Shown here piece by piece: positions 55,188 through 62,996 of a stretch of 64,000 bases of DNA (positions are counted from its first letter, which is position 1; each line of letters begins with the position of its first letter). The position numbers and the translations under genes were made by a program. The notes under the pieces are model-generated. The model saw only the letters and a list, made by a program, of their open reading frames with translations. It had not been told where the DNA came from and ran no database searches. Source of the stretch: UBA1413 sp037447215 (lineage in GTDB: Bacteria > Bacteroidota > Bacteroidia > Bacteroidales > Prolixibacteraceae); NCBI GenBank assembly GCA_037447215.1, contig JBBIHB010000010.1:34586-98585 (forward strand), in the 5' to 3' direction.

Positions 55188-57419
55188 ATGAAACCATACA
55201 AAACAATCACAAGAATCAGGTCGGCCACCCTGTTGCGGGGCAGCATTCTGCTCCTCTGGCTGATAGCCCAGGCCCTGATTTCGCCGGTCCAAGCACAGAT
55301 TATGGTACAGGATGCGGTTTCAAATGGCGCAGGCTATGTTTCGGGAGGTAACTATGTTGGTTATGTGTCGGTCGGACAGCAGGGTACCTATTTGTTTGCA
55401 AATGCTACGCACATCGCCACTTCAGGAATCATCCTCAATGAAATAAATGCAGATGCCGAGTTTACCTTTGAGCTCAGCGGAACCTTAACCGAAAATGAGG
55501 AACTTCAGGCAAATGCACTGAGGCTGAAATCGGCAAGAGCACTTCTGTTAGGCAATCCACTGGCGTTTGTCAACGTATATCTTATCCTGGTCGAAACGAA
55601 AGAAGTTTATGCTTCTGCAATGACCGACCTAAAGGGTTTCTTCAAATTTGAAAACGTACCCTATAAAAACTTCTATTTTACGGTAAACACGCCCGAAATA
55701 CCTGATCAGCCCCTGCTGTTGACATTTGAGAGCAATATCTTTATCAAGAATGTGAAAATCAATGGTGAGGTCGGCCCAGTAGGAATTAAAGCATCGGTTG
55801 TGGTAACGCCACAGAATACCTGTAGCCCCGATCATCCTGATTATAAAATCTGGTATCTCGATTCAGACAGGGATGGTTACGGAAATGCAAGTTTCTGGGT
55901 TGGTCAATGTACACAACCGATAGGGTATGTTGACAACGGAATGGATTGCAATGATTCTGACCCGGATATCCACCCTGGAGCATTGGATAAGCCTGGAAGC
56001 GGCATTGACGCCAATTGCGATGGGATACTGGAAAATAACCCACCCTTACCAGACGCAGGCCTGCCACAGACTGTTCAATCGGGCCAAACGGTGTATCTGG
56101 ATGCTTCGGGTTCGTATGATCCTGATGGATATGCCCTGACTTACTTTTGGACTGCTCCTGCAGGCATTGTGCTGAATGATTATTTCATCTCAAATCCGCA
56201 ATTCTCCGCTCCTGCCGTCGCCTCAGCCACCGATTTCGAATTTACGGTAGAGGTAACCGACAATTTAGGTTTGAGCGCCAGCAGCAGTGTGACCATTACT
56301 GTTATTTCAAAAGAAAACCGTCCTCCTTATGCCCATGCCGGAAGCGACTTTTCGGTAAACGAAGGCGTTTCCCTAAGGTTAGACGGAAGAGGTTCATATG
56401 ATCCCGATGGGGATGAAATCACTTACACATGGACAGTGCCCGACGGAATCACCCTTCATGCATCAAATTCGGCAGTCCCGCAATTCAGGGCTCCTGAAGT
56501 GAGCGAAGATAGGGAGTATGTATTTTCGCTGGTTGTCAACGATGGATTTCTCTATTCTGAACCCGATTATGTTGTAGTAACGGTAAGGAATGTAAACAAC
56601 CCGCCTCTGGTAAATTGCAATAACCTGACGGTTTATTTAAACGCAGGAGGATCGTACAGCCTTACCCATAATGACCTGGCTATATTGGCAGCCGGAACCA
56701 CCGATGATTTCACAAGTTTCGGGAGTCTTGTTATTACTGCAAGCCCTTCCACCTTCAGTTGCCAGGATATCGGCCGGCCTGTCGAAGTTACTGTTTTTGT
56801 TACCGACCAGGTAGGCGAAACTTCATCGTGTGTCGCTCAAATTACGGTGACCGACCTATTGCCTCCCGGACTTCCTAATGCTAAAAGAAACCACAGGATT
56901 ACTATTTCGCAGGGGGAAATATATCTTTTGCCTGATTTTTCGACCTTTTTCCCGGCAAACGACAATTGTGGGGTACTAAGCTATACGCAAAATCCGGCAC
57001 CGGGGACAGTATATCACAGTGCGACCAGTCAGACGGTCACGCTTACTGCTATCGATGCTTCGGGTAATTCGTCGGTAATTAACATTTCGTTCACTTTAAC
57101 CGTGCGAAAAGCCAAAACCAAATCGGCTCAAATGGATATTCACAGTGATGGACCATTCGAAATTGAACCGTTGGCATATCCCAATCCATTCAGGGATCGG
57201 CTTTATATTGATTTCATTTTATCGGAAAGCTCTAATGTAAGGATCGAAATGTTTAATGCAGCAGGATCGAAAATAGGCCATATTTTTGAAGGCCATCTGG
57301 AATCCGGCCAGCTTAACCGTTTCGAGTATATTCCAGTAAGGGAGGCCAGTCAGTTGATGTTTTATCAGGTGACAGTGCAGGATAAGGTATTCCGGGGAAA
57401 AGTATTGTATAGCAAATAA
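55188..57419 (+). CDS. T9SS cargo protein with MopE-like, PKD-like and sorting domains
   Basis: The 743-aa secreted protein has a signal peptide (about 1-37, ending SPVQAQ), an N-terminal beta domain, a MopE-type metal-binding motif (about 225-285; WYLDSDRDGYGN, GMDCNDSDPDIHPG, DANCDG), two PKD-like domains with GSYDPDG (about 290-375 and 380-465), an HYR-like domain, and a C-terminal type A sorting domain (about 660-743; YPNPFRDRLYIDF to KVLYSK). It should pass the outer membrane through T9SS and be anchored or released. No catalytic site is seen; adhesion or matrix is likely. It starts 7 bases after the S74 frame, so they were one operon. Confidence 0.88.
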   Translation: MKPYKTITRIRSATLLRGSILLLWLIAQALISPVQAQIMVQDAVSNGAGYVSGGNYVGYVSVGQQGTYLFANATHIATSGIILNEINADAEFTFELSGTLTENEELQANALRLKSARALLLGNPLAFVNVYLILVETKEVYASAMTDLKGFFKFENVPYKNFYFTVNTPEIPDQPLLLTFESNIFIKNVKINGEVGPVGIKASVVVTPQNTCSPDHPDYKIWYLDSDRDGYGNASFWVGQCTQPIGYVDNGMDCNDSDPDIHPGALDKPGSGIDANCDGILENNPPLPDAGLPQTVQSGQTVYLDASGSYDPDGYALTYFWTAPAGIVLNDYFISNPQFSAPAVASATDFEFTVEVTDNLGLSASSSVTITVISKENRPPYAHAGSDFSVNEGVSLRLDGRGSYDPDGDEITYTWTVPDGITLHASNSAVPQFRAPEVSEDREYVFSLVVNDGFLYSEPDYVVVTVRNVNNPPLVNCNNLTVYLNAGGSYSLTHNDLAILAAGTTDDFTSFGSLVITASPSTFSCQDIGRPVEVTVFVTDQVGETSSCVAQITVTDLLPPGLPNAKRNHRITISQGEIYLLPDFSTFFPANDNCGVLSYTQNPAPGTVYHSATSQTVTLTAIDASGNSSVINISFTLTVRKAKTKSAQMDIHSDGPFEIEPLAYPNPFRDRLYIDFILSESSNVRIEMFNAAGSKIGHIFEGHLESGQLNRFEYIPVREASQLMFYQVTVQDKVFRGKVLYSK

Positions 57420-57438
57420 TATCTTGAATCATAGAGTA

Positions 57439-57476
57439 AAAACGGGAGAGGTAATGTTTACACTCCCGTTTTTTTT
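57439..57476. terminator. Bidirectional terminator between the T9SS gene and trpS
   Basis: AACGGGAG (57441-57448) pairs with CTCCCGTT (57463-57470); a long T-run follows on the plus strand and an A-run precedes, so both convergent genes can use it. Confidence 0.82.
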
Positions 57477-57496
57477 CTGTTTAGATCGATTCAGCC

Positions 57497-58495
57497 TCAG
57501 AACAACCGCTTGATTCCCATTACTTTTCTAACTTCTTCGAGGGTTTTGCGTGCCGATTCCCGTGCGCGCTCGGCGCCATTGGCAGCTACTTTCGAGAGAT
57601 AAGCATCATTGTCTCTGATCGCAAGAATCCGTTCCCGGATGGGTGAAGTGAAAGCAATTATATCTTCGGCTAATTGTTTTTTCATGTCGCCGTAGCGGAT
57701 GGAGCAATTGTTGTATTGTTGGTCGAAGAAGGCAACAACATCAGGAGCTGATACAATTTTCATCAGGGTAAAAAGGTTTTCGATGGGCTCCGGTTTTTTC
57801 TGGCTGGGCTGTGTTGGGCCCGAATCGGTTACCGCCCTCATAACCTTTTTACGGATATCGGCCGGATCTTCGTACAGGTAAATCCCATTACCCTCCGATT
57901 TACCCATTTTTCCTGAACCATCAAGACCGGGAACTTTTATCATTTCTTTTCCGTCGAAAGAGAATGGTTTGGGCATTGGGAATACCCTGTGGTGATACAT
58001 GTGGTTGAACCGTTTGGCAAATTTGCGGGCCATTTCGAGGTTTTGTTCCTGGTCTTTCCCTACCGGAACAAAATTAGCTTTGTGGATGATAATATCAGCA
58101 GCCATAAGTACCGGGTAGGTAAGCAGGCCTGCATTTACATTATCGGGTTGCTGACGGGCCTTATCCTTGAATGAGGTGGTCCTTTCAAGCTCGCCCAGGT
58201 AGGCATTCATATTCAGATAAGTATAGAGTTCGGTAACTTCCGGAACATCGCTTTGTATGTAAATGGTTGCAGCTTCGGGATCAATTCCGCAAGCCAGGTA
58301 TTCGGCCAGCACCTGTTTTACACCTGCCTGAAGGTTCTCGGGAGTCGGGTGCGTGGTGAGCGAATGAATATCGGCAATAAAAAAATAGCAGTTATAATCG
58401 TGCTGCATTTTAACAAAGCTGCGCACTGCCCCAAAATAATTGCCCAGGTGCAGATTTCCAGTTGGCCTTATGCCGCTTAATACTGTCTTCTTCAT
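57497..58495 (-). CDS. trpS: Tryptophanyl-tRNA synthetase
   Basis: The 332-aa class I synthetase charges tRNA-Trp. GIRPTGNLHLGNYFGA contains the HIGH-like site, VPVGKDQEQNLEMAR and ADIIIHKANFVPVG bind the amino acid and adenylate, and GKMGKSEGN is the KMSKS loop in its KMGKS variant. Length and the N-terminal start fit the family. Its activity sets the level of charged tRNA-Trp sensed by the leader peptide at 954; no attenuator of its own is seen upstream. Confidence 0.96.
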   Translation of the reverse strand: MKKTVLSGIRPTGNLHLGNYFGAVRSFVKMQHDYNCYFFIADIHSLTTHPTPENLQAGVKQVLAEYLACGIDPEAATIYIQSDVPEVTELYTYLNMNAYLGELERTTSFKDKARQQPDNVNAGLLTYPVLMAADIIIHKANFVPVGKDQEQNLEMARKFAKRFNHMYHHRVFPMPKPFSFDGKEMIKVPGLDGSGKMGKSEGNGIYLYEDPADIRKKVMRAVTDSGPTQPSQKKPEPIENLFTLMKIVSAPDVVAFFDQQYNNCSIRYGDMKKQLAEDIIAFTSPIRERILAIRDNDAYLSKVAANGAERARESARKTLEEVRKVMGIKRLF

Positions 58496-58642
58496 TTTCT
58501 CAAAAATTTCTGTTTTTCAGTGAGGCTGCAAAAGTAACTACCCGAATGAAAAGGACAAAGGAAAAAACATCTTTTATAAAATTCCCTGTAACATTCTTCA
58601 TTCATATCCGTCCAATCCCTAAAGCATATTTCAGAAAGCAGG

Positions 58643-59128
58643 ATGACAATTCCAGAGTATAACAAGGCAGTTGATAACTATTCGGACAGGCTATACCGGT
58701 TTGTGATAAAAAGTGTTAATGATCAATATTTTGCAGAGGATATTGTGCAGGATAGTTATGAAAAACTGTGGAAAAATCGAGAAAACGTTAATGGGGCGAA
58801 GGTTAAATCCTACCTGTTTACCACAGCCTATCATACTATGATTGACAGGCTTAGGAAAGAAAAAAGGATGGTTCAGACTGATGAATTACCTGCGGGTGAA
58901 GTGAGTTCGGGCGGACAATATACTGACCTCAGGGAAAAGCTAAACGAAGCCGTTGACCGCCTTCCCGAAGTGCAGAAAATGGTACTTGTACTGCGCGATT
59001 TCGAAGGGTATTCTTATCAGGAGATCGGCGAAATGTGCAATCTGGGCGAGTCTCAGGTAAAGGTATATATTTACCGGGCGAGGGTATTTTTGAAGAATTA
59101 TATCGGAAACATCGAGGTTCTGGTGTGA
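58643..59128 (+). CDS. ECF-type RNA polymerase sigma factor
   Basis: The 161-aa protein has sigma region 2 (about 10-75; DRLYRFVIKSVNDQYFAEDIVQDSY with the -10 binding helix) and region 4 (about 105-155; LPEVQKMVLVLRDFEGYSYQEIGEM, a helix-turn-helix). It belongs to the extracytoplasmic function group. The next three genes run in the same direction with short gaps: a membrane anti-sigma-like protein and two outer-membrane barrels, so the sigma factor probably responds to envelope conditions and drives this cluster. Confidence 0.92.
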   Translation: MTIPEYNKAVDNYSDRLYRFVIKSVNDQYFAEDIVQDSYEKLWKNRENVNGAKVKSYLFTTAYHTMIDRLRKEKRMVQTDELPAGEVSSGGQYTDLREKLNEAVDRLPEVQKMVLVLRDFEGYSYQEIGEMCNLGESQVKVYIYRARVFLKNYIGNIEVLV

Positions 59129-59154
59129 AAGAAAAAAGGATAAAGGATAAAAAT

Positions 59155-60180
59155 ATGAAGATTACAAGAGAAAATTACGAACCGTTTTTTCTCGATTACC
59201 TCGAAGGTAACCTGGAAGAACACCTGGTTGACGATTTTATTGAGTTTCTTCAGCAAAATCCCGACCTGAAAAACGAGTTACAGTTATTTGAAACAGTGAC
59301 CATCCCTGCCGAAGAATTAAAATTTCCTGAAAAAAACATGCTATACCGCAATAAATACGACCAACCTGAAATTTTTGAGCAAACTTCAATAGCCTGGCTC
59401 GAAGGCGACTTGTCAATATCCGAAGCAGGTGAATTCATGTCCTATATTGAAAAAAATCCCAAAAGAAAAAAGGAACTGTCGCGTTACGAATTAACCCGGA
59501 TCAGGCCCGATCTTTCGGTAACCTTTTCAAAAAAAGATAAACTTTACCCCCAGCCTGTAATCCGCCAGATAAAGTTCTGGACAATGAGGGTGGCTGCTGT
59601 GTTGTTGGTTGCAACAGCACTCTGGATTTTATGGCCATCAGATACAGACGAAAATGTTGATCAACCGGCAATAAGTGAGCTAATTCCCGGAAACGAGGCA
59701 ACAGAAAATCATGAACCAATTGATAATAAGGTAATTAACCTGCAAAATGCTGATAAAAACCTTACTGCTCAGGAAAAACCTGCAATCAAGCGGAATGAAA
59801 TCATATCGGCCGTTGATACATCGATAAGTGATATTGATCTTTATCAAAGAAGAGAGCTATCTGTTCCGGATTTGCTACCTGCCAAAAAAATTAATATCGA
59901 AGTTTCATATAATGAGCCATTGTTTGCCTTTACAACTCAGCCTGTTACTATTGAATTTGAACCTGATTTTGATAAGCAGAAATATCTTACTGATAAGTTA
60001 CAGGAAAAACTCGGAATCGAAGATTTTACTTTTGCGAAAATTATGCGTTCGGGTCTCGAACTGGCATCAAATATATCAAACGAAAAAGTTTCATACGATA
60101 CCAACAGCGAAGGAGAAATTGTAGCCTTATCATTGAACACAAATCTTTTAGGTTTCAGAATTCCTGTTGGCAGAAAATAA
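59155..60180 (+). CDS. Anti-sigma-like single-pass membrane protein
   Basis: From the ATG at 59155 the 341-aa product has a cytoplasmic N-terminal region with two repeats of the form YLEG(D/N)L....F..(Y/L)(I/L)..NP..K.EL (near residues 10-45 and 80-115), a single membrane helix (FWTMRVAAVLLVATALWILW, about 140-160) and a periplasmic C-terminal half. This is the layout of anti-sigma factors in Bacteroidota, though the zinc-binding HxxxCxxC is missing. The longer frame from 59035 overlaps the sigma gene and is not favoured. I infer that it holds the ECF sigma factor inactive. Confidence 0.72.
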   Translation: MKITRENYEPFFLDYLEGNLEEHLVDDFIEFLQQNPDLKNELQLFETVTIPAEELKFPEKNMLYRNKYDQPEIFEQTSIAWLEGDLSISEAGEFMSYIEKNPKRKKELSRYELTRIRPDLSVTFSKKDKLYPQPVIRQIKFWTMRVAAVLLVATALWILWPSDTDENVDQPAISELIPGNEATENHEPIDNKVINLQNADKNLTAQEKPAIKRNEIISAVDTSISDIDLYQRRELSVPDLLPAKKINIEVSYNEPLFAFTTQPVTIEFEPDFDKQKYLTDKLQEKLGIEDFTFAKIMRSGLELASNISNEKVSYDTNSEGEIVALSLNTNLLGFRIPVGRK

Positions 60181-60251
60181 AAATTCATTGAACCGTGTAA
60201 CTTTAATAAACCACTCTTCGTCACACATTCAGAAATTTAAAATCAGAAAAC

Positions 60252-61181
60252 ATGAAGCGGATTACACTTTTAATAGTTTTGGCACTGATGATATCAGAAG
60301 GCTATGCACAGGAAGACACAACTACCGTTAAGGTAGCGAAAAAAAATGTGGTTACCGTGGTTGAGGACTCAGAAAAAGTTCAGGTTAAAGTAGGTGAAAA
60401 CCGTGGCGTTGAAGTAATTACCAACCAAAGGGGCGACACTACAAGTATCCGTATAGGCAACCGTAATTTTGATGTTATTGACAGCCGTAACGGCACAAAA
60501 GTTCATGTAACACGTGAGCCAAGGGAAAAACGTAAAAATTATGGAAAATTCAATGGCCACTGGGGTGGTATCGAATTGGGAATTAATACATTCCACACTT
60601 CAGACTATTCTTTATATGAAGGAATGGGATATGGCGAATTTTTTGATATTCACCATCCCCAATCGCTTACTTTTAACTTCAACTTTGCCGAATATGCCTT
60701 TTCCAATATGCGTAATACTTTCGGACTGGTTACTGGTTTGGGCTTCAGTTCAATGGATTTCAGATTCGACCCGCCAACGACAGTAGTAAAAGAACCAGGT
60801 AGTGGTATGTTGATCCCAATTGACCTGGAATCGACCGGTTTGAAAAAATCAAAACTGAACGTAAGTTACCTGACCGTTCCGATGATGCTCGAATTTGTGA
60901 CCCCGCTCAGAATGAACCAACACAGGCTTACATTGGGTGGCGGTGTAATTGGGGGATTGAATATAGGATCGCGTACCAAAATAAAAACAAGCGATGGTAT
61001 TTCCAAAGAACGAAGGAATTTCAATATAAATCCGTTTAAATACGAATTAACAGGGCGAATAGGACTGGGCGAATTATGTATTTTTGCCAATTACGGTATG
61101 ACGCCCCTTTTTAAAGATGGAAAAGGTCCGGAATTGGTTCCGTTAACCGTGGGCATATCATTCCCTAATGTAAGCTTTTAA
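60252..61181 (+). CDS. Outer-membrane beta-barrel protein (ECF cluster, copy 1)
   Basis: The 309-aa protein has a signal peptide (1-19, ending EGYAQ), a periplasmic head of about 75 residues rich in Val, Lys and Thr (KVAKKNVVTVVEDSEKVQVK), and a barrel of about ten strands starting FNGHWGGIELGINTF and ending in VGISFPNVSF. The C-terminal aromatic residue fits outer-membrane insertion. It is a paralogue of the next gene: KSKLNVSYLTVPMMLEF here against KSKFSMTYITAPFLIEF there. Function is unknown. Confidence 0.8.
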   Translation: MKRITLLIVLALMISEGYAQEDTTTVKVAKKNVVTVVEDSEKVQVKVGENRGVEVITNQRGDTTSIRIGNRNFDVIDSRNGTKVHVTREPREKRKNYGKFNGHWGGIELGINTFHTSDYSLYEGMGYGEFFDIHHPQSLTFNFNFAEYAFSNMRNTFGLVTGLGFSSMDFRFDPPTTVVKEPGSGMLIPIDLESTGLKKSKLNVSYLTVPMMLEFVTPLRMNQHRLTLGGGVIGGLNIGSRTKIKTSDGISKERRNFNINPFKYELTGRIGLGELCIFANYGMTPLFKDGKGPELVPLTVGISFPNVSF

Positions 61182-61204
61182 TCAAAAAATAATCAGATCA
61201 GCTG

Positions 61205-61243
61205 CAGGAGGTTCAACCTGGAATTGAACCTCCTGTTCATTTT
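61205..61243 (+). terminator. Terminator after the first barrel gene
   Basis: A perfect 12-bp stem (61205-61216 with 61224-61235) around a 7-base loop, followed by TTCATTTT. It ends the sigma/anti-sigma/barrel unit or lowers read-through into the second barrel gene. Confidence 0.8.
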
Positions 61244-61318
61244 AAGGTTTATTATGATGTTTGTCCTTTAATACATAAACGGAATGCGTTAATTTTGTAC
61301 CTAATTTGTACTTTCGAG

Positions 61319-62170
61319 ATGAACAAAAAAGTAAGTTTTATAATCTATTTCTATTCCCTAATCCGCCCAAAGGCAAATTTTTTTCTGTTCGTCTTGTGCT
61401 TCTTTTTTCATGTTGTACAATCCTTTTCACAGTTACCCGACACTATGCATATTATACAAAAAAATCCTGAAAAACTACTTAAAAACCTTCGAATCCAAAA
61501 TGTTACACAGGGTGGTTTTAATTTCTGGAACGACGATTTTTCAGGCCATTGGGCCGGTATCGATTTCGGCTTCAATACACTAACCGGAGAGGGCTTTTCA
61601 GGTGATTCCGATGATTATTTGGAACACGACATTATCAGGTCCAACTCTTTGTATGCGAATATAATTCAGCAAAGCATAGGTTTACAGAAAACCCGAAACA
61701 CCATAGGGCTGGTAATCGGACTTGGATTGCAGTTTAAAAGTTACCGGCTCAACCAGAATACGACCCTCGAAACTACCCCGGCGGGTAAAATTGAATCGCG
61801 GATCCTTCATTTTGACGACAATCAGAAATCGAAATTTTCGATGACATACATTACGGCCCCTTTTTTAATTGAGTTTCAACTGCCGGTTAACCACTATGGC
61901 AACAGATTGTTTGTGTCGGGCGGATTATTGGCCGGATACCGGATAAACAGCCATACAAAAATCAAATACCGTACCGACAGAAAAAAGGAGAAACTGAAAA
62001 CTCCGGGCGATTTTTCGCTCAACGATTTCAAATACGGTCTTATGCTACGATTGGGTTATCGGCAGTTTCAGGTGTTTGTAAATTACGACCTTCAAAATAT
62101 GTTTAAAGACAAAGCTCTTGTACCTGATGTTTATCCGCTGACGTTTGGTGTAACCCTGGTAAGTTTTTGA
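61319..62170 (+). CDS. Outer-membrane beta-barrel protein (ECF cluster, copy 2)
   Basis: From the ATG at 61319 the 283-aa product has a hydrophobic signal region ending at about residue 38 (VQSFSQ). It lacks the 75-residue head of copy 1 but shares the barrel: FSGHWAGIDFGFNTLTGEGF, TRNTIGLVIGLGLQF, KSKFSMTYITAPFLIEFQLP, RLFVSGGLLAGYRINSHTKI and a C-terminal VSF. The two genes arose by duplication. A terminator lies between them, so this copy may have its own promoter; TAATTTG near 61300 is close to a -7 box but one base short. Confidence 0.77.
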   Translation: MNKKVSFIIYFYSLIRPKANFFLFVLCFFFHVVQSFSQLPDTMHIIQKNPEKLLKNLRIQNVTQGGFNFWNDDFSGHWAGIDFGFNTLTGEGFSGDSDDYLEHDIIRSNSLYANIIQQSIGLQKTRNTIGLVIGLGLQFKSYRLNQNTTLETTPAGKIESRILHFDDNQKSKFSMTYITAPFLIEFQLPVNHYGNRLFVSGGLLAGYRINSHTKIKYRTDRKKEKLKTPGDFSLNDFKYGLMLRLGYRQFQVFVNYDLQNMFKDKALVPDVYPLTFGVTLVSF

Positions 62171-62194
62171 CAATTAAACATAAATATATCAATT

Positions 62195-62911
62195 ATGAGA
62201 TTACTATTGATCAGCAATTCGACCATGCCAGGTGAACCATACCTGGATTACCCGAAACATGAAATAAAAAAGTTTCTGGGTGATAAACCTGTAAAAGCCT
62301 TGTTTATTCCTTACGCTGCGGTTACCTTTTCGTTCGATCTGTATGTTGAAAAGGTGCAGGAACGTTTTGCCGAAATCGGTCACAGCGTGGTAGGTATCCA
62401 CACTTTTGCCGATCCGGTGGCTGCAGTTCACCAGGCCGAAGCCATTGTTGTAGGCGGAGGAAATACCTGGCAACTCGTGCGTATGATGCACGACAACCAC
62501 CTGATGGGTCCCATCCGCGAAAAGGTCATGAACGGAATCCCATACATTGGCTGGAGTGCCGGTGCCAATGTTGCCTGCCCTACCTTGCGTACTACCAACG
62601 ACATGCCCATTATCGACCCCAAAGGTTTCGACACTACCAATATGGTGCCTTTCCAGATCAACCCGCACTACCTCGACGCAAATCCCGATGGCCATGCCGG
62701 CGAAACCCGGGAACAGCGGATACAGGAATTTATCGAAATCAACCCGTACTGCTATGTGGCAGGTTTGCGCGAAGGTACTATGCTGTTACGTGAAGATCAA
62801 TCGCTTAAGCTTATTGGGAGCAGGCCTGTCAGGATATTCAAGAAAGGAGAGGCTCCGGTTGAGCTTACTGAAAAAGATAATCTGAGTTTCCTTTTAAAAT
62901 ACCCGATTTAA
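62195..62911 (+). CDS. pepE: Dipeptidase E (alpha-aspartyl dipeptidase, family S51)
   Basis: The 238-aa cytoplasmic serine peptidase cleaves N-terminal Asp from dipeptides. VVGGGNTWQLVRMMHD and GWSAGANVACPT (nucleophile Ser) are the family hallmarks; QINPHYLDANPDGHAGETRE carries the catalytic His and substrate contacts. Length matches PepE. The next locus is a remnant of an aspartate/alanine-exchanger-type transporter, so an Asp-related pair may once have existed here. Confidence 0.92.
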   Translation: MRLLLISNSTMPGEPYLDYPKHEIKKFLGDKPVKALFIPYAAVTFSFDLYVEKVQERFAEIGHSVVGIHTFADPVAAVHQAEAIVVGGGNTWQLVRMMHDNHLMGPIREKVMNGIPYIGWSAGANVACPTLRTTNDMPIIDPKGFDTTNMVPFQINPHYLDANPDGHAGETREQRIQEFIEINPYCYVAGLREGTMLLREDQSLKLIGSRPVRIFKKGEAPVELTEKDNLSFLLKYPI

Positions 62912-62996
62912 CCAATATTAAACTTTAATCCCCTACCCTGCTTCTTTTTGCTGTTCAATGGAATGAAAACCTAACATTGCCACAAAAAGTTTTGGA

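Noticed and set aside
52979..57419. Prophage tail-fibre region
   Set aside because: The S74 domain occurs in phages, but a bacterial signal peptide, a T9SS cargo neighbour and the lack of any structural, lysis or integrase genes argue against a prophage.
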